Shown: piece after piece, positions 1-6,337 of the stretch
Numbering within the stretch: the stretch's first letter is position 1
Layout of the letters: the number at the start of each line of letters is the position of its first letter
Origin: Flavobacteriales bacterium
GTDB taxonomy: Bacteria > Bacteroidota > Bacteroidia > Flavobacteriales > Flavobacteriaceae
Assembly: GCA_027031025.1 (NCBI GenBank)
Contig: JALVEJ010000069.1
Location: 1-10,398, forward strand
Direction of reading: 5' to 3'
DNA: 10,398 bases
Program-made: the position numbers and the translations under genes
Notes under the pieces: model-generated
Told to the model about the DNA's origin: nothing
Databases searched by the model: none
What the model saw: the letters and a program-made list of their open reading frames with translations, nothing else

Positions 1-236
1 TTGTCAACGGCTTACCCCCTGATATTTATCAACCGGAAGATTATTTTAATCTGGGGGTTTTGGGTGATGTCAATGAAAACCTTTTACGAACCGCCCTAGA
101 CTATATCAATAGCGGCAGTTCTACGCGTACCCATCAAACGGGTCATTTTTTTAATGAAATTTATTATAAAGAAACCCCGTTATCAGACGAAATGTATTTG
201 CAATCCGGCATTTTACAAAATCTTTTAAAAAAATGA
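1..236 (+). CDS. 3' end of an unrecognised protein gene (partial)
   Basis: An open frame enters from the left edge (first full codon at position 3) and runs 77 codons to a TGA at 234-236. The visible tail contains segments reading VNGLPPDIYQPEDYF, GVLGDVNENLLRTALDYI and QTGHFFNEIYY and ends in LLKK. It is acidic to neutral and aromatic-rich, with no signal peptide, membrane segment or cysteine cluster in this part. I do not recognise the family. It lies 47 nt upstream of menE on the same strand with no terminator between them, so the two are probably co-transcribed. That makes a menaquinone gene such as menC or menB a natural guess, but nothing in the residues confirms it. The start and most of the protein lie outside the window. 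Confidence 0.6.
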   Translation, partial: VNGLPPDIYQPEDYFNLGVLGDVNENLLRTALDYINSGSSTRTHQTGHFFNEIYYKETPLSDEMYLQSGILQNLLKK

Positions 237-283
237 AATCGAAAAAAGACAAGAAAGATTGTGTCAATAAATGATTATGCTAT

Positions 284-1360
284 ATGCGTCATTTTTTAAT
301 ACATAGAAATTTTCGATTAGAAGGTCAATCTTTTGCATCAACTTCGGATTTGATTGACTATGTCAGAACAATATTTCCTGAGCATTATGCATTTTTATCA
401 GAATTGTTTAATGATAAAGGATTTATTACAGCCAAAACTTCCGGTTCTACCGGAACACCTAAAATCATTAAAATCGAAAAAAAATATTTATCAAATTCGG
501 CTCAAAAAACCATTGATTTTTTCAACTTGAAGCCTCAAACCAAAGCTTTACTTAACCTTTCTTCTGATTTTATTGCGGGCAAATTAATGTGGATAAGAGC
601 GCTATCCGGAGGTTGGCATCTGGATATTTGCGCCCCCGACCATAAAAGTATTGCACAAAAATTAGAAAATAAATCATACGATTTTGGCGCTATGGTGCCT
701 TTGCAAGTTGCTCAAAATCTACCCCTAATTCATAAAATTAAACAACTCATTATTGGCGGTGGACAGACCCCGGAAAGTCTTAAAACACAACTCAAAAATT
801 TATCTAATCATATTTATGCCACTTACGGTATGACCGAAACATTGACCCATATAGCCGTTATGCCGCTTAATGACCGAGCCAAACAAAAATTCATCAAAGA
901 AAATCATCCAATTGATGCTTATTCTATTCTTAACGGGATAAAAATTTCAACCGATGAAAGACATTGTTTAATCATTGAAGCGCCTGATATTTTTAAAGGT
1001 ATTGTAAAGACAAATGATGTTGTAGCATTAATCGACTCCAAACATTTTCGCTGGTTAGGGCGCTACGACAATATTATCAACAGCGGCGGTATCAAACTAA
1101 TTCCGGAACAAATTGAGAATACCTTAAAAAACATATTGGACTTTGAGTTTTTCATAGCCGGCTTACCCGACGACAAACTAGGACAAAAAGTCGTTATGGT
1201 AATAGAATCGGACTACATACCTGATGATTTGCAAGAAAAAATGAAGAAACTATTATCAAAATATGAAACCCCTAAAAAGATTTATGCCATCCAAACATTT
1301 GAACGCACATCAACCGGTAAAATACAACGACAAAAAACTTTGTCAAAACTGACATTTTAA
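284..1360 (+). CDS. menE: o-succinylbenzoate-CoA ligase-like AMP-forming enzyme (short MenE)
   Basis: This is an adenylate-forming (ANL superfamily) acyl-CoA ligase of 358 residues. MenE activates o-succinylbenzoate with ATP and joins it to CoA in menaquinone synthesis in the cytoplasm. The phosphate-binding loop TSGSTGTPK is at residues 52-60, the A5 motif YGMTET at 181-186, the hinge region GRYDNIINSGG at 259-269 and the C-terminal catalytic lysine in TSTGKIQRQ (K346). All core motifs are intact. The protein is about 100 residues shorter than typical MenE and other acyl-CoA synthetases because the region before the P-loop is only about 50 residues; I recall such compact MenE proteins as usual in Bacteroidota. 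The ATG at 284 is the first in frame, since an in-frame TGA lies at 272-274. The gene probably shares a transcript with the upstream partial gene. A different aryl or acyl substrate cannot be excluded without the neighbouring men genes. Confidence 0.82.
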   Translation: MRHFLIHRNFRLEGQSFASTSDLIDYVRTIFPEHYAFLSELFNDKGFITAKTSGSTGTPKIIKIEKKYLSNSAQKTIDFFNLKPQTKALLNLSSDFIAGKLMWIRALSGGWHLDICAPDHKSIAQKLENKSYDFGAMVPLQVAQNLPLIHKIKQLIIGGGQTPESLKTQLKNLSNHIYATYGMTETLTHIAVMPLNDRAKQKFIKENHPIDAYSILNGIKISTDERHCLIIEAPDIFKGIVKTNDVVALIDSKHFRWLGRYDNIINSGGIKLIPEQIENTLKNILDFEFFIAGLPDDKLGQKVVMVIESDYIPDDLQEKMKKLLSKYETPKKIYAIQTFERTSTGKIQRQKTLSKLTF

Positions 1361-1370
1361 TCATAATCAA

Positions 1371-1413
1371 AACAAATGCAAGTAAATGATACACAAATTT
1401 TACTTGCATTTGT
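1371..1413. terminator. Convergent hairpin between menE and THX
   Basis: A perfect 15-bp inverted repeat (1372-1386 with 1399-1413, stem starting ACAAATGCAAG) surrounds a 12-nt loop in the gap between two converging genes. Its position suits a shared transcript end. On the minus strand it is followed by a short T-rich run (TTTTGATT). On the plus strand there is no U-tract. It is therefore a weak intrinsic terminator or a 3'-end stabilising hairpin. Confidence 0.55.
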
Positions 1414-1427
1414 CTCAAATAAAAGAA

Positions 1428-1535
1428 TTAAGCTTGTTTTTCCGCTTTGTTTTTCTTTTTGGGGCGTGGTCTGGTTTTACCATAAGTACCACGAAAAATT
1501 TTTCCCCTTCTGGTTTTGATATCACCTTTACCCAT
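1428..1535 (-). CDS. thx: Small ribosomal subunit protein THX (bTHX)
   Basis: This is a 35-residue, extremely basic protein. It starts MGKGDIKTRRGKIFRGTYGK, continues with TRPRPKKK and ends in AEKQA. The MGKGD.KTRRGKI..G.YG..RP.KKK pattern is that of the THX family, first known from the Thermus 30S subunit, where it sits in the head and contacts 16S rRNA; Bacteroidota carry homologues. About half the residues are Lys or Arg. I chose the ATG at 1533-1535 because family members begin MGKGD. An in-frame ATG nine bases upstream (1542-1544) would add MLT and has a run of A before it, so it is a real alternative. A matching -7 promoter box lies about 29 nt upstream. The gene converges on menE. Confidence 0.9.
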   Translation of the reverse strand: MGKGDIKTRRGKIFRGTYGKTRPRPKKKNKAEKQA

Positions 1536-1563
1536 AGTTAACATTTTTTTTAAATTGTTACTA

Positions 1564-1571
1564 CAAAGTTA
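1564..1571 (-). promoter_or_regulatory. Candidate Bacteroidota -7 box for THX
   Basis: Read on the minus strand this is TAACTTTG, an exact match to the TAnnTTTG consensus of the Bacteroidota primary sigma factor. It would place the transcript start roughly 20-25 nt before the THX ATG. No clear TTG is seen at the expected -33 distance; that position is a T-rich tract. Confidence 0.45.
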
Positions 1572-1687
1572 TAATTTTTCCGGCAATTTAAAAAGTTAAA
1601 AAATAAAAAATAAGACTTATTTATAATTAATTTAAAACTAATAAAATAATTCTATCTTAAAAAAATAAAAATATTTCAATAATGTTA

Positions 1688-1695
1688 TATTTTTG
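1688..1695 (+). promoter_or_regulatory. Candidate -7 box for the CZB gene
   Basis: TATTTTTG matches TAnnTTTG exactly and lies 24 nt before the ATG at 1720, giving a leader of about 20 nt. The box overlaps a TTG triplet that could be read as an upstream in-frame start at 1693; the promoter position argues against that start. There is no obvious -33 TTG. The 1572-1687 stretch is almost pure A/T and could act as a UP-like or bendable element. Confidence 0.45.
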
Positions 1696-1719
1696 CATTC
1701 AAATTTTAAAAGTAACAAA

Positions 1720-2157
1720 ATGACAAAAGCAGAAGCATTAGAACAAATAAGAAAAGCCAAGCTCGGACATAAAAAATGGATATCTTATGCCAAAGCCATG
1801 CATATGGGTATTGGTGTTGACAAAGATGCTGTTCCTATGATGGAAACGGATTGTAACTTTGGAAAATGGTACTACGGCGAAGGGCAAGTTTTTTCAGATA
1901 TGGAGTCATTTCAAGCCATTGAAGCCCCTCATAGTTTATTGCATCAAACTTATATGAAACTTTATAAAGCTCGTAGAAAACCGGTTAAATCGGGATTGTT
2001 TGTTTCAAAATCGAAGGCACAAAATGAGAAACAAGCTAATTTAGATAACATCATGAATCAATTATTGCAAGTATCCCAAATTTTGATGGATAATTTGCAA
2101 GAATTTGAAAACGATATCAAAAATATGAATGAGTTTGAATTCAGTAAACTGATTTAG
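1720..2157 (+). CDS. Stand-alone CZB (chemoreceptor zinc-binding) domain protein
   Basis: This is a soluble 145-residue protein made up almost entirely of one CZB domain. The four zinc ligands of the family are all visible: H17 (in LGHKKW), C45 (in DCNFGKWYYGEG), and H71 and H75 (in PHSLLH). The spacing of 28, 26 and 4 is close to that of the E. coli diguanylate cyclase DgcZ (H22, C52, H79, H83). CZB domains bind zinc very tightly; in DgcZ and some chemoreceptors the bound zinc, or oxidation of its cysteine by hypochlorous acid, changes signalling output. Residues about 95-145 are polar and helix-prone (NLDNIMNQLLQVSQIL region) and may form a coiled coil for self-association or partner binding. 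No GGDEF, MCP or kinase domain is attached or adjacent. The start is the ATG at 1720, not the TTG at 1693, because of the promoter position and because the family helix begins just after it. The partner is unknown. Confidence 0.85.
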   Translation: MTKAEALEQIRKAKLGHKKWISYAKAMHMGIGVDKDAVPMMETDCNFGKWYYGEGQVFSDMESFQAIEAPHSLLHQTYMKLYKARRKPVKSGLFVSKSKAQNEKQANLDNIMNQLLQVSQILMDNLQEFENDIKNMNEFEFSKLI

Positions 2158-2184
2158 TTGTTTTTACCACTTTTTAATTATAAT

Positions 2185-2213
2185 AAAACCGGCTTTATTT
2201 GCCGGTTTTTTTT
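2185..2213. terminator. Bidirectional intrinsic terminator
   Basis: A 9-bp stem AAAACCGGC/GCCGGTTTT encloses a 7-nt loop (TTTATTT) and is followed by a run of eight T on the plus strand, ending the CZB transcript. On the minus strand the same stem is followed by TTTTATTATAATT, so it can also end the ketoisomerase transcript, whose stop codon is 5 nt away. Confidence 0.88.
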
Positions 2214-2217
2214 ATAA

Positions 2218-2664
2218 TTATTGATTGAATTTTAACAACTTAAATTTATCATAATCACGGATATAATCCGATTCTGCAAATTTATCTGAGTTTAAAACCA
2301 GACAAACACTGCCTTGTGAAAAATCCATAAGTTCACGCCAAATACCGGTTGGAATTAACAAACCTTGATCGGGGCGGTTAAGCATCACGTTTTTCTTTTG
2401 TTGTCCGTCGTCTAAAATCACTTGAAAACTACCACTGATGGCAATTAAAAATTCCATTTGTTCCTTGTGTGCATGTCCGCCTCTGTAGGCACCGGCAGGC
2501 ACATCAAATAAATAATAAACGCGTTGTATTTTAAAAGGTAAGATCCCATTTTCGACCACCGCTAAATTACCACGATGATCCTTTATTTTAGGTATTTCTA
2601 CTAATCGGCAATGATGAATCCGGTTATCTGTAAAATGCAATTGTAAAGTGTTAGGTTTATTCAT
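2218..2664 (-). CDS. FdtA/WxcM-family cupin, probable dTDP-sugar 3,4-ketoisomerase
   Basis: A 148-residue single-domain cupin of the WxcM-like/FdtA family. Known members (FdtA, QdtA) move the keto group of dTDP-4-keto-6-deoxyglucose from C4 to C3, a step towards 3-amino-3,6-dideoxy sugars (Fuc3NAc, Qui3NAc) of O-antigen or S-layer glycans. Visible family signatures are the N-terminal KIKDHRGNLAVVE (27-39), RVYYLFDVP (48-56), the active-site strand RGGHAHKE (61-68, H64 and H66 being the conserved histidine pair), IPTGIWRELMDFS (104-116) and the C-terminal SDYIRDYDKF (132-141). The length is normal. No dTDP-glucose synthase, dehydratase, aminotransferase or acyltransferase is present, so the pathway is not local. 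The start overlaps the end of the upstream permease gene by 8 nt (ATGAATAA), suggesting translational coupling. Some family members act as sugar-binding or isomerase domains of other specificity, so the exact substrate is open. Confidence 0.78.
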   Translation of the reverse strand: MNKPNTLQLHFTDNRIHHCRLVEIPKIKDHRGNLAVVENGILPFKIQRVYYLFDVPAGAYRGGHAHKEQMEFLIAISGSFQVILDDGQQKKNVMLNRPDQGLLIPTGIWRELMDFSQGSVCLVLNSDKFAESDYIRDYDKFKLLKFNQ

Positions 2665-3904
2665 AACGTAAAGCTTGAATCGGGTCTAATTTTGAAGCTT
2701 TAAAAGCCGGATAAAGTCCCGAAATTATCGCTACGACAAATATAACAAAAAAAGCGACACTAATAGCATTCCAAGGCATGCTAAAAGGGATATGCATCAA
2801 TCTGGACACCCCGAAACCTATCAGAATACCAAAAATAATCCCCACAACACCGCCTAAAAAGGTAATGGTCAAAGTCTCGATAAAAAATTGTAACATAATT
2901 AAAATTCTATTGGCTCCCAAAGCTTTACGAACGCCAATTTCTCGGGTGCGCTCGGTAACCGAAACCAGCATAATATTCATCAATGCGATAGACGAACCCA
3001 ATATGGTTATCAATCCGATGATAAAAGCAAACATGGTCAAACTTTGACTGACTTTTTTAAGTTCGGCAGCCAGTTTATCGCTTCTGTTTACACCAAAATT
3101 ATTAGGTTGAACCGGCTTGAGTTTTCTGATATTCCGCATGACGGCAATAGCTTTTGACACCAAAATATCATATTTATTTTTATCGGTAACGGCAACATTG
3201 ATAGTGTAATTTGGTTGTATTTTAGCAAACATACTCCGGGCTAAATTAAAGGGAATTAATATCCGGTTATTTTCGCTTCCGCCAAAAGTGGCTTGTTTGT
3301 TTTTCAAAACCCCGATGATTTTAAACCGGTTACCATTAATAATAATTTCTTTTTGGAGCGGTGTCGTTTTTTTAAACAATTCTTTTACCAAATCGGTGCC
3401 GATAATTGCAAAATGATGGTTGTCTTCGATATCATTTTCTGTAAAAGCTCTTCCCTCATTTATTTCAAAAGCATTAACCGGTAGAAAATTTGCATCGACA
3501 CCTACAATAGTATATTTTGGGTCTGATTTTTTTGTGTCCGTTTTGACTTCCGTATTGCGGGCGGCAACAAAAGATAAAGCTACAATGGCATCGGGTTCTT
3601 TAAAACGTTTTTTAAACTCAACCGCTTGGCGATAACTGATTTTCGGATTGATTTTTTTCCGTCCGCGCGGATGTCGCCGACCTTGTAAAAAGTTGTTTTC
3701 ATAACGTCTGAAACTGAATTTGTTAGAACCCAAACTTTGCAAACCGGAAGAAAAATTATTGTCAATGCCTTTAACTACGGTCAAGGTGCCGACCAAAGCC
3801 ATGATGCCGAAGGCGATAATCAATAAAGTAATCAACGCCCTTATTTTTTGACTTTTAATTGACGCAAAAGCCATACGTATATTTTCAAAAATGATTTTAA
3901 TCAT
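2657..3904 (-). CDS. MacB/FtsX-type ABC transporter permease
   Basis: A 415-residue inner-membrane permease with the four-helix MacB layout. TM1 is at about 22-45, a large periplasmic MacB_PCD domain spans about 46-285, and the C-terminal FtsX domain has TM2 (about 288-315), TM3 (about 337-366) and TM4 (about 379-400). Family hallmarks are SVTERTREIGVRKALGA at 315-331 just after TM2 and GLYPAFKASKLDPIQALRYE at the very C-terminus. Transporters of this type use mechanotransmission with a separate or fused LolD/MacB ATPase to move lipoproteins, peptides or antibiotics out of the periplasm. No ATPase gene lies on either side, so the partner must be encoded elsewhere. A basic stretch in the periplasmic loop (about 76-84, GRRHPRGRK) is unusual. 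The downstream ketoisomerase gene overlaps its end by 8 nt. Substrate unknown. Confidence 0.88.
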   Translation of the reverse strand: MIKIIFENIRMAFASIKSQKIRALITLLIIAFGIMALVGTLTVVKGIDNNFSSGLQSLGSNKFSFRRYENNFLQGRRHPRGRKKINPKISYRQAVEFKKRFKEPDAIVALSFVAARNTEVKTDTKKSDPKYTIVGVDANFLPVNAFEINEGRAFTENDIEDNHHFAIIGTDLVKELFKKTTPLQKEIIINGNRFKIIGVLKNKQATFGGSENNRILIPFNLARSMFAKIQPNYTINVAVTDKNKYDILVSKAIAVMRNIRKLKPVQPNNFGVNRSDKLAAELKKVSQSLTMFAFIIGLITILGSSIALMNIMLVSVTERTREIGVRKALGANRILIMLQFFIETLTITFLGGVVGIIFGILIGFGVSRLMHIPFSMPWNAISVAFFVIFVVAIISGLYPAFKASKLDPIQALRYE

Positions 3905-4010
3905 AATAACCGGTTTGAATGCCTTAAATTTATAATAAAATACGATTCAAATCGTTTCTTATTACAAAATAATTTTATAATTTTACCAAAAACAAAAAAA
4001 TTAGCGGCTT

Positions 4011-4847
4011 ATGAAAAGATTAATTGTGTTAGGAATCGTAATGAGTTTATTTTTAACCTCTTGTGTCAGCAAGAAAAAATATGAAATGCTCAAAAAAGGT
4101 AAAGCGGAGACCGAACAATATCTGCGCGAATACAAAGATAAGTATTACAAATGCACCAGTGAAAAAGAAAATTTGAATACACGGATTCAGGCCTTACAAG
4201 ATAATAACAAAACCTTGCAAGATGCCTTGGACAGATGTGTCAATTTAAACCAACAAGGTAATGTCAATATCAGCAAATTGTTGGACGAAATCAACAAGTC
4301 AAACAAATATATCAGAATGTTGATTATCGAAAACAAAAAGAAAGACTCTTTAAATAAGGTGTTGAGTAGCCGCATTACCCGTTCTTTGAAAAATGTCGAT
4401 ACCAAAGATTTGGATGTTAAAGTTAAAAAAGGCGTGGTATTTATTTCTTTGTCTGATAAAATGATGTTCAAATCCGGCAAAACCGAAATCAGTCAAAAAG
4501 CTGATAGTGTGTTGTTTAAACTGGCTAAAATCATCAATGATTATAAAGACTACGAAGTTTTGATAGAAGGACACACTGATAATGTGCCTATTCATACCAA
4601 ATGCATCAAAGACAATTGGGATTTGAGTGCGCTGAGAGCTACTGCTATTGCGCGTAAGTTGCAAAATGATTTTGGCGTTGATCCTGCACGTTTGACAGCA
4701 GGCGGTCATGGCGAGTGGCGTCCAAAAGCTTCTAACGACACGCCGGAAGGCCGTAGCGAAAACCGACGTACCGAGGTTATTTTAATGCCTAAATTAGATC
4801 AGTTTAACAAATTGATGGAACAAGGGACCAATAATCAAGGAAATTAA
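4011..4847 (+). CDS. OmpA-family peptidoglycan-binding lipoprotein
   Basis: A 278-residue lipoprotein. Residues 1-17 form a lipoprotein signal peptide with lipobox LTSC and lipidated Cys18. The next residues are VSKKKY, without the acidic surface-export signal reported for Bacteroidota surface lipoproteins, so a periplasm-facing location is likely. Residues about 22-125 are charged and heptad-like (long coiled coil), acting as a spacer. The C-terminal OmpA domain (about 135-260) shows GHTDN (187-191), the peptidoglycan-binding pair D204 and R209 in NWDLSALRA, and NRRTEV at 251-256. It should bind diaminopimelate in the cell wall and anchor the outer membrane. No beta-barrel is present, so it resembles the Pal/YiaD or MotB-like layout more than classical OmpA. 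It is monocistronic, divergent from the permease and ended by a strong terminator. The ATG at 4011 places the lipobox correctly. Confidence 0.9.
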   Translation: MKRLIVLGIVMSLFLTSCVSKKKYEMLKKGKAETEQYLREYKDKYYKCTSEKENLNTRIQALQDNNKTLQDALDRCVNLNQQGNVNISKLLDEINKSNKYIRMLIIENKKKDSLNKVLSSRITRSLKNVDTKDLDVKVKKGVVFISLSDKMMFKSGKTEISQKADSVLFKLAKIINDYKDYEVLIEGHTDNVPIHTKCIKDNWDLSALRATAIARKLQNDFGVDPARLTAGGHGEWRPKASNDTPEGRSENRRTEVILMPKLDQFNKLMEQGTNNQGN

Positions 4848-4866
4848 CCAAACGCTATACAATCAT

Positions 4867-4897
4867 AAAAAGCGGCAAATTGATGCCGCTTTTTTTT
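4867..4897. terminator. Bidirectional intrinsic terminator
   Basis: An 11-bp stem (AAAAAGCGGCA/TGCCGCTTTTT) with a 6-nt loop AATTGA and a continuing T run on the plus strand lies 19 nt after the OmpA stop. Its A-rich left arm gives a T run on the minus strand too. The DNA glycosylase stop codon (4896-4898) abuts the stem, so both convergent genes share this element. Confidence 0.9.
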
Positions 4898-5495
4898 AAG
4901 GTTTTAAACTTATTTTATATTCCGGATGAACTTGAAACCGCCAAGGTATATCCGCCCATTCTTTGGCATAATCTATGCCTATTCTTTTACCGGAAATTAT
5001 TTGTTTTTTGGGTATTGTAATCTGTTCGTCAACTACCCAAAGTCCGGTATCGGGATGCAATGTTAAAGCATTAAGACTTTTATCAATATGTAAATGTTTG
5101 GTTAATTTGCCGGGACCATCGGTTTTTATATTGAGATTTTGAAATGTTTGTCCGTTTTCACTGACTTGTAAATTGGAAATGCCTCTAATCAATACGGCTG
5201 CCGGAAAATCTTTGGGCATGGTCACAAAATTGAGCATATAATACATGCCGTAAATCAAGTATACATAAATATGTCCGGGCGCATCATACATCACACCGGT
5301 TCTGTTCGTTTTACCTTTACTGCAATGACATGCCAAATCGGTTTCACCATGATAAGCTTCCGTTTCGGTTATAATACCTCGATAAACTTGTTGTCCTATT
5401 TGACGATAAAGCACTTTGCCTAATAAATCTTTGGCAACTTCTATGGTATCTCTTGCAAAAAAATCAGGTTTAAGAGTTCTCGAAAATTTTCCCAT
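4896..5495 (-). CDS. mpg: DNA-3-methyladenine glycosylase (AAG/MPG family)
   Basis: A 199-residue monofunctional glycosylase that removes alkylated and deaminated purines (3-methyladenine, hypoxanthine) by base flipping, starting base-excision repair. The catalytic Glu46 lies in the family motif ETEAY (44-48), equivalent to human AAG Glu125, with Tyr48 matching the base-stacking Tyr127. Other matching blocks are ARDTIEVAKDLLGK (14-27), HIYVYLIYGMYYMLN (75-89), DGPGKLTKHL (126-135) and RIGIDYAKEWADIPWRF (171-187). The length is normal. I chose the ATG at 5493-5495, two nt after the stop of the UbiA-family gene. A further upstream in-frame ATG at 5546 would add 17 residues (a YWYYSCYFY-type segment) that overlap the UbiA coding region and do not fit the family N-terminus. 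It is the last gene of a three-gene operon. Confidence 0.9.
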   Translation of the reverse strand: MGKFSRTLKPDFFARDTIEVAKDLLGKVLYRQIGQQVYRGIITETEAYHGETDLACHCSKGKTNRTGVMYDAPGHIYVYLIYGMYYMLNFVTMPKDFPAAVLIRGISNLQVSENGQTFQNLNIKTDGPGKLTKHLHIDKSLNALTLHPDTGLWVVDEQITIPKKQIISGKRIGIDYAKEWADIPWRFQVHPEYKISLKP

Positions 5496-5497
5496 TT

Positions 5498-6337
5498 TTA
5501 AACTTTTGCGATAAAAATAACAGCTATAATACCAATAAGCATCCAAAATTTATACAATTTGGTAAGCCATTCATACTGTTTTTTGTACAACAGCCAGAAA
5601 CTTACTATCACAAATATTATACTTAGCAACAACAAAATACCATAGCTATGGCTATTGAATGTTGTCTTAAAATAGCACATCAAAACAAGCATTCCAACCG
5701 ATAATAACCCTAATAAAACACGACTAAAGTCTTCATTAATCACCGGTAGTGTTTGATAACCGGCTTGACGGTCAAAAGGCATGTCTTCCAAATCCTTAGC
5801 AAGTTCGCGTAACAAAGTTAATGCAAATGACATCGTTAATAAAAAAATGAAAATATTTGGCGCAATATGAATATCTTTGCTAAAAAATAAAGGGATATAA
5901 ATAGCTAGTGCCGTTAAAAAAGCAATGATTATATTTCCGGCTAATGCTATCTTTTTTAAATAATAATTGTAGAAACTCAATAACACCGGAACACTTACAA
6001 CTACATATAACAAGTTGGGCTTAAAACTCATATAAAATCCGGTAAAAGCAAACAAAAATGCCAAAACCAAAAAAATCAGCATCCAAATCAAATATATAGT
6101 TTGATTAAAAGGCACAAATTCTTTTTTATGACGGTCAACTTGATAGTCAGTCAAATTATTTTGAATATTACCGAAAATTCCGAAAAAAGTCATGGCAAAC
6201 ACCAGAAAAAACCAACCATCCGTCCAATTAAAATCTTTTTTGATTATAACAAAATACAGGGTAAATTGTAGAAATAAATAGATCAGAACATTTTTCCAAC
6301 GGATAATTTTCAGAAAATTAATTAGCGGCTGTATCAT
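5498..6337 (-). CDS. UbiA-family membrane prenyltransferase
   Basis: A 279-residue polytopic inner-membrane enzyme with about eight or nine hydrophobic helices. Both aspartate-rich motifs that bind the prenyl diphosphate through Mg2+ are present: NNLTDYQVD (60-68, with D64 and D68) and KDLEDMPFD (181-189, with D182, D185 and D189). The second is followed by GYQTLPV, as in archaeal-type geranylgeranylglyceryl phosphate transferases. A YNYYLKK segment (123-129) matches the usual YxxxK loop. In Bacteroidota, homologues next to KdsC-like genes are commonly annotated as geranylgeranylglycerol-phosphate geranylgeranyltransferase; MenA is the main alternative, but the TLPV motif and the context favour the former. 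The start is the ATG at 6335-6337, giving a 20-nt overlap with the phosphatase gene. A TTG two codons upstream is less likely. Confidence 0.8.
   Translation of the reverse strand: MIQPLINFLKIIRWKNVLIYLFLQFTLYFVIIKKDFNWTDGWFFLVFAMTFFGIFGNIQNNLTDYQVDRHKKEFVPFNQTIYLIWMLIFLVLAFLFAFTGFYMSFKPNLLYVVVSVPVLLSFYNYYLKKIALAGNIIIAFLTALAIYIPLFFSKDIHIAPNIFIFLLTMSFALTLLRELAKDLEDMPFDRQAGYQTLPVINEDFSRVLLGLLSVGMLVLMCYFKTTFNSHSYGILLLLSIIFVIVSFWLLYKKQYEWLTKLYKFWMLIGIIAVIFIAKV

Noticed and set aside
1693..1719. TTG start giving nine extra residues before the CZB protein
   Set aside because: The TTG overlaps the candidate -7 box and precedes the expected transcript start; the ATG at 1720 begins right at the conserved domain.
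2778..3047. Open frame on the plus strand inside the permease gene
   Set aside because: It lies antisense to the FtsX domain, with a composition typical of reverse-strand reading of membrane helices and no recognisable motif.
3905..4010. TAATTTTA and TAAATTTA boxes in the divergent permease/OmpA gap as promoters
   Set aside because: Promoters must lie in this 106-nt gap, but each box lacks the final G of TAnnTTTG and neither has a convincing -33 element at the right spacing, so I did not annotate a specific site.
4350..4709. 119-codon open frame on the minus strand across the OmpA lipoprotein gene
   Set aside because: It is antisense to the conserved OmpA domain, with no promoter or family match; the plus-strand gene explains the region fully.
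2218..4847. Reading the isomerase, permease and OmpA lipoprotein as one envelope-export system
   Set aside because: OmpA is on the opposite strand with its own terminator, the permease lacks an ATPase, and no glycan or substrate genes are nearby.
5496..5546. N-terminal extension of the DNA glycosylase from the ATG at 5546
   Set aside because: The 17 added residues are the UbiA coding region read in another frame and do not fit the family's N-terminus; the ATG at 5495 is 2 nt after the UbiA stop.
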